A stretch of 64,000 nt of DNA from Massariosphaeria phaeospora. Lineage: Eukaryota > Ascomycota > Dothideomycetes > Pleosporales. The DNA is taken from contig JAADJZ010000033.1 in assembly GCA_011032825.1 (NCBI GenBank), forward strand, positions 372,001 to 436,000, written 5' to 3'. Made by a program: the position numbers and the translations under genes. How positions within the stretch are numbered: the stretch's first letter is position 1; every line of letters begins with the position of its first letter. Positions 55,439 to 64,000 of the stretch are shown piece by piece. The notes beneath the pieces were generated by a model. The model was not told the origin of the DNA. It did no database searches and saw only the letters and a list, made by a program, of their open reading frames with translations.

Positions 55439-58400
55439 ACGTGTCCGTGCGCGTAATGCACGCGGAACACCATAAACGTTCTACTAGCAATAAGGCAATA
55501 GAGCCAGCTACAATCAATATTATCATGAGAATTTTTGGCAGAGTACTACCGTGTCCGTGCACCCAATGCACGGATTCAGCCAATGCACGCCGAACACTAT
55601 AAACGCTCTATTAGAAATAAGGCTGTAGAGCCACCTACAATTAATATTATCACAAGATATTCTAGAAGAGTACTATATTGATACTTGCAATCAACTTGTG
55701 CTACTTATATTTATCTAGAAGCTTGACGTTGCGGCCGCGACGCGTTAAAATAGCTAGGGCAGCAGATACGCTCTCTAAGGCCTTCGCAGCATCTCTAGTA
55801 TCAACGCTACGTTTGTAACGCTTTTTGCTCTGTAAAGATAGCTGCAAAGCTTTTCTCTTACTCTTTTGTAAAAATTGTAAAGCTTTTGTAGCGTCGCGAG
55901 CTTCCTTCTAGCGAGCGCGTTCTGCTGCTTTTTCTGCTTTTTCCTTTTTTTTCGCTACCTTAGCTGCTTCCCGCGCTACACGCTTTTTCTCTGCAATTTT
56001 CTCTTTGTACAGCTTAGCTGCTTTCCTTAGCTCTGCTGTCTCTGCTTTTTAAAGTTGCTACTCTTGATTTTCTTACTCCTTAATTGACTAACGAACACGT
56101 GCTTTCTTTACTTTCCTTAGTAACTAGAAAATAGCTCTACTATAATACTCTTAGCGCTGTTGAAAGTCTAGAGCTTTGCTTTTCTTCTTACGCTTTTTCT
56201 TAATAGATAGAGCTTGCTTAAAACTATCTATCTTATGCTTAAGTAGGTTATTTTGGATAGATTAGTAGTAGAGCGATTGACGAAGCTTTTGTGTATTCTT
56301 ACTACTCTAATTACTTGCTACAAAGCGTACAAGCCTATCTATATTTCTTCAATCATAATCGCTAAGTAATAATAAAAAGTTTTCTTTTAATTCTTGAGTT
56401 TTAGTGAATCTATTAAGGATAGAATTAGAATTAGAAGGTAATATGCCTGTTGCTCTAAAAGAGCTAAGAATTGTTGATTTCTTAAAAGAGGTTTCCTACG
56501 CTTTCTAGAATAGTAAAAAGAAGTCGCCTTTAGTAATAGAAAAAAAACCTTAGCTTGTTTGAAAGTAGTTTGATAGTTCTACTAAGTAGGCAGTTGATAG
56601 AAGCTTAAACATCGCTACATCAAGTAGCTAAAGCGTATAAGTCAAATAAAAAAGTAGAATAGCAAAAAGAATTTTGTTCTAATTACAGTAGTTAATAAAA
56701 TCCATAGTAATATAGGATCCGTAGCTATCTAGAATTAAGAGTTGATAGAATCGTCGAGTTTTCTCTTTTGTACAGCGATTAAACACTTGCTTAAGCTAGG
56801 CAAGTCCAATATCGTTGTTCGTCTAGCTAGATAGTAATAAAGTAATAAAGACTAAGTGTTTTTCTGCCTAAATATCGTTTACCTAGCTTAATTAAATGCT
56901 CTTGTTAGCAGCCTTATAGATAAAGCTTAGAAGCAAAGCAAATCTATTAGCGCATATACATGCTAGAAGCGTAATCTATGCACGATTTTTATTTTAAATT
57001 AATGCTCTAACCTCTTTCTTCTTCTACATTCGTCTACTAAATATTCTTTTTAATCTACTAATAATGCTAATTAGAAAGCCTTTCTCGTTTATATTGTAGG
57101 TATAACGAGAATCTATTTAATATTGCTTAATCTTGCTGTGTAGAAGATAAAAGTAGAAGCAATATTTATTTTCTAAATTAGCTTTGTAGCGATTGCTGTC
57201 TATGCCAACTGTCTATTGTAATATAAAATAAATGCTGTGTCGATTGATAAAGTAGGTAACCTAGCTTTTGCTAACTAGCTCTTTAGCTATTGTTAATGCA
57301 AAATTTCGTATTATTTCTTTTGTAGAAGGTATATGTTTCTTTGTAAGTTCTTTGATATATCGCACAAGCTCTTGCTTTTGCTATAAGTTAAGCTTTTGTT
57401 AATTGTTTGCAGTAGCTGTACGCGACGCTGTAACACTTTAGTATCTTTGCAATAGTGTACTGCGATTGACACTACGTCTAGTAGCAATTTCTATATATAA
57501 GAAATCTTCTTCTAGCTCTTAGAATTCGATTTCATTAATTGCAGCCTAAATAGGGTCCATAGTAGTAGAGTTGTCGCGTGTTGAAGATTAGAAAGTTTTA
57601 ACGTATTTGGTGTTCGGCGTGCATTAGCTAAATTCGTGCATTAAGTGCACGGACACGGTATATTAATACTTGCAATTAATTTGCGCTACTTATATCTATT
57701 TAGAAACTTAACGCTGCAGCTGCGACGCGTTAGAATAGCTAGAATAGCAGATACGCTCTCTAAGGCCTTCGCAGCATGTTTAGTATTAACGCTACGTTTG
57801 TAACGCTTTTTGCTCTGTAGAAATAGCTGCAAAGCTTTTCTTTTACTTTTTTAAGAAAATTGTAGAGCTTTTGTAGCGTCGCGAGCTTCTTTCTAGCGAG
57901 CTCGCTTTGCTGCTTTTTCTACTTTCTTTCTCTTTCTCTAGCTACCTTAGCTGCCTTTCGCGCTATACGCTTTTTCTTTGCAATTTTCTTCTTGTATAGC
58001 TTAGCTGCCTTCTTTAGCTCTGCTGTCTTTGCTTTTTGAAGCTACTACTCTTTTTTCTCTTGCTCTCTAATAAATTAACAAACACATGCTTTCTTTATTT
58101 TCCTTGGTAACTAGAAAACCGCTTTACTATGATATTCCTAGCGCTGTTAGAAATCTAAAGCTTTGCTTTTCTTTTTACGCTTCTCTTTAGTAGATAGCGC
58201 TTGCTTAATTTTATCTATCTTATGCTTAAGTAGCTTATTCTAAACAAATAAGTAGTAAAGCAATTAGCAAAGCTTTTGTGTATTTTAACTACTCTAATTC
58301 TTTACTACTAATTGTACAAGCCTATTTATTTTTCTCTAGTTATAATCGCTAAGCTCTAATAAAAAGCTATTGCTTAATTCTTTATTCTACGTGAACCTAT

Positions 58401-58687
58401 TAAGGATAGGCTTAGAATTAAGTAGTAATATGCCTGTAGCTCTAAAAAAGCTAAGAATAGTTAATTCCTTAAAAAAAGCCTTCTACGCATTCTAGAATAG
58501 AAAAAAGAAGTTGCTTTTAGTAATAGAAGCTAGGCTCTAGCTTCTATAAAAGTATTCTAATAGCTTTGCTAAGTAAGCTGTTAATAGAAGCTTAAATATT
58601 GCTACATCAAGTAGCTAAAGCGTATAAGTCGAATAAAGAAGTAGAATAGCAAAGAAAATCTTGTTTTAATTACAGTAGTTAATGAAA
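55439..58687 (-). mobile_element. pogo/Fot1-like element 5, split by element 4 and truncated
   Basis: Two parts, 55439-55546 and 57661-58687, belong to one element related to the inserted one. The left end reads ACGTGTCCGTGCGCGTAATG beside a TA, one base different from the expected CCGTG. The second part (ACTTGCAATTAATTTGCGCT onward) is collinear with the interior of element 4 from about 55681, up to TTACAGTAGTTAAT. At about 58687 it is replaced by the DUF3505 repeat, so the right TIR is lost. The sequence is AT-rich and full of stops. Confidence 0.75.
55549..57658 (-). mobile_element. pogo/Fot1-like element 4, complete, 2110 bp, nested
   Basis: TIRs start CCGTGTCCGTGCACCCAATG on the left and close GTGCACGGACACGG on the right, with TA at 55547-55548 and 57659-57660. 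A repeated subterminal motif CCAATGCACG is present. The minus-strand transposase starts at the ATG at 57560 (MDPI, then a stop) and is riddled with stops down to about 55.74 kb. It sits inside element 5. The first 11 bp of the TIR equal those of transposon 2. Confidence 0.85.
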
Positions 58688-59856
58688 TCTATTCTAAAGC
58701 GCTAATAGCACTTAGCTTTAAGTAGAGTTTTTCTAGAAACTAGATATACGCGTAGCTTTTGGTATATCTCGTTACGCTTTTCTTGCGTAGAGTACTCTTT
58801 AAAGTATTAATAGCGTAAAGTTCTTAACGTTAGATTAAGCTGTAATTTAAACTAGTTACTTAGTACGCTGCTTTGCACTGTTGCTAGAATTTGCATTAAA
58901 ATCGTGCACGTAGTTGTAGTGCTTAAAGTTAAAGTTACGTAGCTTAGTAGAGCAACGTAGTAGAAAGAAACGTAGGTATAATGTTACGCAACTGTAATAC
59001 AAATAACAAACGTAGTTTGCGTAAGCAGCGCGTTTGCACTGCAAAAGCAAAAAATAAATAAATTTGTAGTAAGTAGATAATATACGTAGTATTTACACAA
59101 CTTGCAACTTGCACTTGCACTTGCACTTGCACTAACGCTATAGCAAAAACAAACGTTAAGCTACAGTATTTTAAGCATTTTGCAGCGTACTCTATAGCTA
59201 TTTGCAAAAAGTGCAAACATAGCGTACTACCTAGCTATGTTAAAAGTTACTTACAACGCATGCACAAGGTTAAGTAAAAGCAAGCTAAAAATATAGCAAA
59301 GCAAGTGCGCAGCTAGCTAAAGCTAATAGAATACGCTAGCGAGATTCAAGTGCCTAGCTAAGTCGTTGCGCTAATTAGCTAGTTGCTAGTTTATTTAGAC
59401 GGTTTATTATGCTAGCTAAACGCAGCTCGTTGTAGCAAAGTACTGCAAAGCGTTAAAGTAATAAAGAATTATTAAAAAAACGTGCATACCTAGTTAGCTG
59501 CAAGTAAAAGCAGCTGCTTTAGCTAGGTAGCGCAGAAAGAAATCTAGCTGCGCGTTAACAAAGGCTGCTAACGCGTACACTGCTAGCAGCTGCTTGTTTA
59601 AAACCTAAAATCGCAGTACTTCGAGGTGCAGCCGCTTGACGACGACAACCTAGAAGTAGTACTTATTAACAACGAAACAGCGTAAGCGCGCGTAGGCAAA
59701 GCAATAGCCAAAGCGTAAAAAAAAGTAAAGAAGCAAGCAATTAGCACTATCTAAGCAAGCAAGCGTAATAAAGTTAACTCGTAAGTAAATCGAACGCAGT
59801 AGCTGCCGTACCTAGTAGCTATAAAGCAAGCGAATCTGCTATTCTATAGCTCTAAC
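58688..59856 (+). pseudogene. DUF3505 (OrsD-like) gene copy 1, RIP-mutated
   Basis: About 1.17 kb aligned along its length with 60775-61923. The plus-strand reading gives pieces such as CKHSVLPSYVKSYLQRMHKV and YFEVQPLDDDNLEVV between many stops. DUF3505 proteins have C2H2-like motifs and are common in ascomycete subtelomeres, often beside RecQ-type helicase genes. This copy has lower GC than copy 2, and nearly all differences that I compared are C:G to T:A. It ends abruptly after GCGAATCTGCTA. Confidence 0.7.
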
Positions 59857-60352
59857 TAGAACTAAATCTAGGTCTAGTTTTAATGTTAGAGATAAAATCT
59901 ACGCGTACGAGTAGTATATTGTGTTACGTAGCCTAGTTCTAGTAAAATTTCTAAAGCTAGTTCTAGTTAAGTTGCTAAAGGTAGTTAGGTTTTAGATTTG
60001 AATATGTTTTTCGCAGCGCTTAGTTGCACTTTGTTTGTAATTTGCAGCGCACTAGCTTGTATAGAAAACAGCGTATTAATTGTTAAAGTTATGTTTGTAA
60101 AAGAATTAACGTACTTTACGAGTTCGTGCACTACACAGGTTCGTGCACTACTTTTGCCAAGCAAATTATCTAATATTATAACTTTAATATCTTTTTTAAT
60201 AGTAAGCCTATTAGAATAATTTATACACTATTTTAAAGCCCTAAGCTAGGACTTTAAAATCTACTAAAAATTACCTAAATAGGCTAAGTACTACTAGAGT
60301 TTTTAAAGTTAAAAGATAAAGAGCTCGCTTAAGCTCTATACCTAGTATCTAG
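59857..60352. other. AT-rich degenerate sequence
   Basis: Very AT-rich, with frequent CTAG and TTAG words and no supported gene. An open frame at 59998-60219 has no domain. Part may be an unrecognised RIP-degraded element. Confidence 0.5.
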
Positions 60353-60774
60353 TAGAATTCTACTACAATAAACTTTTATATTCTAAAATACTCTTATTTA
60401 TACTATAAGTTAGAGTTCTAGAAAGTTATATAGTATATAGCTTAGAATTAAAGCTATTAGATAGAATTAGAGCTTATATATAAAACCTACTAAGTATAAA
60501 GTATTAGTACTATTATAACTATAGATATTACTACTTTTTTAAAGCTTGTATAGTATAATTATACTAAGTACTAAATTATTAAGTAGTTTTATATTAGGTT
60601 TTAATAGTTATATATAAATATCTATACTTAGCTAGTACAAAGAAAGTAAACTACTTTCTAATTTATCTAGTAGCTTTAATCTTAGGCTACACGCTATAAA
60701 ACTTTCTAGAACTCTAACTTATAGTATAAATAAAAATATTTTAGAATATAAAAGTTTATTGTAGTAGAATTCTA
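60353..60774. mobile_element. Long-TIR MITE-like element, about 422 bp
   Basis: The left arm from 60353 (TAGAATTCTACTACAATAAA...) is mirrored by the right arm ending at 60774. The first ~75 bp of the arms are nearly identical, and weaker pairing continues to about 125 bp. The centre is about 170 bp of AT-rich sequence with no coding capacity. The right end touches DUF3505 copy 2. Confidence 0.75.
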
Positions 60775-62066
60775 TTCTAGAGCGCTAATAGCACTTAGCC
60801 TTAGGTAGAGTTTTTCTAGGAACTAGATATACGCGTAGCTCTTGGTATATCTCGTTACGCTTCTTTTGCGTAGAGTACTCTTTAAAATATTAGTAGCGTA
60901 AAGTTCTTGACGTTAGATTAAGCTGTAATTTAGACTAGTTACTTAGTGCGCTGCCTTGCACTATTGCTAAGATTTGCATTAAAATCGTGCACGTAGTTGT
61001 AGTGCTTAGAGTTAGAGTTACGCAGCTTAGTAAAGCAACGCGGTAGAGAGAAACGCAGGTATAATGTTACAAAACTGTAACACAAACAACAAACGCGTTT
61101 GCGTAAGCAGCGCGTTTGCACTGCAAAAGCAAAGAATAAATAAATTTATAGTAAGTAGATAATATACGCAGTATTTACACGACTTGCAACTTGCACTTAT
61201 ACTTGCACTTGCACTAACGCTATAGCAGAAACAAACGTTAAGCTGCAGCATTTTAAGCATTTTGCAGCGTACTCTATAGCTATTTACAAAAAGTGTAGAC
61301 ATAGCGTACTACTTAGCTATGTTAAAAGTTACCTACAACGCATGCACAAAGTTAAGCAAAAGCAAGCTAAAAATATAGCAAAGCGAGTGCGCAGCTAGCT
61401 AAGGCTAACAGAATACGCTAGCGAGATTTAGGTGCCTAGCTAGGTCGTCGCGCCGATTAGCTAGTTGCTAGTTTATTTAGACGGTTTATTATGCTAGCTA
61501 GACGCAGCTTGTTGTAGCAAAGTGCTGCAAAGCGTTAAAGCAATAAAGAATTATTAAAAAAACGTGCATACCTAGTTAGCTGCAAGCAAAAGCAGCTGCT
61601 TTAGCTAGGTAGCGCAGAAAGAGATTTAGCTGCGCGTCGACGAGGGCTGCTAACGCGTACACTGCTAGCGGCTGCTCGTCTAAGGCCTAGAATCGCAGTA
61701 CTTCGAAGTGCAGCCGCTTAACGACGACAACTTAGAAGTAGTACCTATTAACGGCGAGGCAGCGTAGGCGCGCGTGAGCGAAGCAATAGCCAAAGCGTAG
61801 AAAAAAGTAGAGAAGCGAGCGATCAGCACTATCTAGGCGAGCGAGCGCAACGAAGTTAACTCGTAGGTAGATTGAACGCAGTGGCTGCCGTACCTAGTAG
61901 GCATAAAGCGAGCGAATCTGCTAGCGTGTATCAAGAAGCTAGTAGCTAAGCTAGATCCAAGAAGCAACAACGAGGCCGAGCTAGTAGAGGCAGCGATCTA
62001 GGCGGCTATAAACGGGCTTATGCGCTTTAGCTAAGCGTTAGTAATTAAGCGCGTTAGCGTGTTCGT
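60775..62066 (+). pseudogene. DUF3505 (OrsD-like) gene copy 2, RIP-mutated, cut at a telomere-like tract
   Basis: Plus-strand reading gives YKKCRHSVLLSYVKSYLQRM, YLDGLLC, LESQYFEVQPLNDDNLEVVP, TQWLPYLVGIKRANLLACIK and ALVIKRVSVFV, with TAG or TAA where Trp or Gln are expected. The order of Cys/His motifs and the QWLPYLVG region fit DUF3505/OrsD proteins of ascomycete subtelomeres. The similarity I remember for this family continues past RVxVFVR, but here coding resemblance stops at 62066 and telomere-like hexamers begin. A helicase part is not present. Confidence 0.72.
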
Positions 62067-62152
62067 TTAGGGTTAGAGTTTTAGAGTTAGAGTTAGAGTT
62101 AGGGTTAGAGTTAGAGTTAGAGTTAGAGTTAGAGTTAAAGTTAGAGTTAGAG
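62067..62152 (+). repeat. Interstitial degenerate telomere repeat, 14 hexamers
   Basis: Hexamers run TTAGGG, TTAGAG, (TT), TTAGAG x3, TTAGGG, TTAGAG x5, TTAAAG, TTAGAG x2. Two units are canonical, eleven are TTAGAG and one is TTAAAG. The variants are single or double G-to-A changes, as expected if a TTAGGG tract was mutated by RIP. The G-rich strand points right. Confidence 0.85.
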
Positions 62153-62629
62153 TTGTATGTAAAGTAAAATAATTCGATTGGATTTAGTCTTTCTGCAAAG
62201 AAGAGTCGTCGAAATGCCTTGGTTCGCAAGACACCTTTCGTTTTTTGTTGTATCTACAGAAAGAAACTTATTAGGAATAAAAGAAAAGCTGTTTATATAC
62301 ATTAAAATTAGGGGGAAGTTCTTTCGAGTTGTTTACTTGCTGCGCTGCTAGAAGTTTTAGGCTTTTAGCTGCTGCTTAGCCTTTGCAGAAGCTAAGTGCG
62401 AGTAGAGGAGCTAAGACAATGCAAAACGTTGTGCTGTAAAACGAGCAGCTCTAAAAGTCTGTTAGTAATTAGTAGGTACTAGAGTTACTTAAGGTTCGAG
62501 TTAGAGTTAGCGCCTTGGCGCTAGGCCTTTACTCAAATCTTCTGTTTCCAGAAACCGCAATAGTTGACCTAGATCAAAACAATACTTTTATATTACTAAC
62601 AGACTTTTCCTACAAGCTAGCAGCTTTTT
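62153..62629. other. Non-coding stretch between telomere-like tract and retroelement
   Basis: No gene is supported. It would be the 3' flank of the minus-strand reverse transcriptase. It contains the inverted-repeat element listed separately and another short run of GTTAGAGTTAG at about 62496-62510. Confidence 0.5.
62453..62608. mobile_element. 156-bp inverted-repeat element (MITE-like)
   Basis: The 17-bp arms AAAAGTCTGTTAGTAAT (62453-62469) and ATTACTAACAGACTTTT (62592-62608) match perfectly. The inside holds no coding frame. No clear target duplication is visible. Confidence 0.6.
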
Positions 62630-64000
62630 TTTGAAACAAGTTGTTTTTACGCGTAGTTGTCCGCTGCGCGAGTGTTTCTCTAGATTTTCAAGCGTCCGCG
62701 CCGTTGCTAGCACTTTTATTCGTCTATTTAAGTACTTCACAAGCGCAGTAGTCGTTCTGCTGCTTTCTAGAGTTTTTGAATTGCAAAGACAACGCTACTC
62801 TGCGACGCTCTCTCCTAGAGAGAGTATAACACTTAAAAAAGCATGCAGAGTAGTAAAACTAGCAAAGGCAGCAACAGGTCTTATAGGTTTTACATCTCAA
62901 ACCTAACTCAACTTTCGCGACGCACTTTTCTTAGAGGAAGCGCATGCAGAGAAGGAGAAAAGAACGAAAAATGCTATGCGCTGAAGCTGCAACTGCTTGT
63001 CACTACAGCTTAGAGCAGAGAGTAGAATAATTCGGTATCCAAAGAAAACACATTTACCGACAGCTTTTTAATGTCGGTTTCTTTAATTTCTTTGTAAAAG
63101 ATGCTTCGATTTACCGCCCGAACGAGATTTTACATGAATCTAGTTCGTTTTTTGGCAACGATACACTGCGGTGGGTACGGTAGGTCTAAGAGTCTAGCTC
63201 AAACCTATTTCAATCGCATGTCGTTCTAGATGGCGAAGGAAGAAACCTAGTTCTACATAGGGTTATATTTAGAAACGGCAATAATTGCATTACGTGCGAC
63301 TCTAGTTTCTAGCCTGAAACTAGAGAAGTACGATTGCTATTGAACCTGTCGTCTCTAGAAGTGTAACACTTGTTTTGGCTAGCCGCGCGCTTAAAGCCTC
63401 GACATAAATGTCGCTTTCTATGTTAGAAAGTATATTTCTTTGTAGCATATTGCGCGGATTCGGCAGAGCTCGCTTTTGACCAGCCCTTTCTTAACTAAGA
63501 AAGAGTAGAAGCTTGCCTATAGAAGGTATTGATAGTGGTTTAGCACTTTGTTGAAAAGTGCGAAACACACTGCCGCTAACTCGAGGTGCGTGTAGAAGCG
63601 TACGTTGAGGAACGAGAGTTCGTAGGCAAAGTGCGTCTACAGGATTTGCAGGCCTAAAACGCGGATAGCTTCGAAAGCCTCGTTAGATAGGTTAAGGACG
63701 AGAATATTATCAATATACTGGCGATAAAACCGAGGCGTACGTTGATAGAAGTATAGCTATTTGTAGTAGGCCATGAAGAGATTTGCAAAGACAAAAGCGC
63801 AATGTAACCCCATTAGGACCTCGTCGACTTGGCAAACCAATTTAGGCTCAATCTGAAATAGCGCTTTGTGCTAAATAAAATCGAAAGCTTTGAGAATCTA
63901 GTTCCTAGTCTGCTCATTATACTAGTCGCCGTTTTCAAGAATAAACCAAAAGGCATGCACGAAATCTTTCTAACAGATGTTCGTATACATGCTTGCGACG
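62630..64000 (-). mobile_element. Decayed reverse transcriptase, Penelope-like, truncated by window edge
   Basis: Reading the minus strand from 64000 leftward gives a stop-riddled RT core: HAFWFILENGD, then VDEVLMGLHCAFVFANLFMA (palm B region), RFYRQYIDNILVL (the YxDD position, here YIDN), LSFLNVRFYTHLELAAV, and a thumb-like LVKKGLVKSELCRIRAICYK followed by TFMSRL-x-ARG-x-P. The order and spacing, including the FLNV motif after the catalytic box and a KxGLVxxELxR thumb, suit Penelope-like RTs better than LTR or LINE types. I see no GIY-YIG or other endonuclease domain between the thumb and 62630. Stops are mostly TAG/TAA at Trp/Gln positions. The N-terminal part lies beyond the window. Confidence 0.55.

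Noticed and set aside
1..64000. tRNA and rRNA genes
   Set aside because: I looked for B-box-like GGTTCRANNCC sequences with matching acceptor stems and found none that hold up; a tRNAscan run would settle it.

Overview
The window is nuclear DNA of a filamentous ascomycete (Pezizomycotina, perhaps a Dothideomycete). The signs are short GT-AG introns of about 50-130 nt with CTAAC/CTGAC branch sites, a GEL/GAS glucanosyltransferase, an indoleamine dioxygenase, HET-domain genes, an Argonaute, and a transposon region whose frames are full of C:G to T:A stop codons, as repeat-induced point mutation (RIP) leaves behind. The class assignment is inference.

Layout. Positions 1-29.9 kb are a GC-rich housekeeping arm: two unknown proteins, an F-box-like protein, a plasma-membrane syntaxin, a GH72 cell-wall enzyme, an OLA1/YchF-like GTPase (with a 10-nt microexon and a probable frameshift), a Pex24/Pex30-type peroxin, a 1524-aa Pom1-like DYRK kinase, an indoleamine 2,3-dioxygenase, a CsbD/Hmp1-like small protein and a Pmp3 proteolipid (both with a TGACGTCA site upstream), and a CNOT11-like subunit.

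Positions 29.9-47.1 kb are an accessory island: a full-length Argonaute (1142 aa), a 695-aa HET protein, a Baeyer-Villiger-type flavin monooxygenase, an F-box/ankyrin gene with a frameshift, doubtful small ORFs and a 977-aa HET protein. A 26-bp perfect palindrome lies upstream of the Argonaute and a 17-bp perfect hairpin upstream of the second HET gene.

Positions 47.6-64.0 kb are a transposon graveyard. Three different pogo/Fot1-like elements stand end to end, each separated from the next by one shared TA. After them come a copia gag fragment with a half-tRNA primer site, a pogo element nested in a relative, two RIP-mutated copies of a DUF3505 (OrsD-like) gene, a long-TIR MITE, 14 degenerate telomere hexamers exactly where the second DUF3505 copy breaks off, and a decayed Penelope-like reverse transcriptase whose 3' side faces those hexamers. 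The end looks like a former telomere or subtelomere. I made exon models by eye from splice signals and reading-frame closure; no database search was run.
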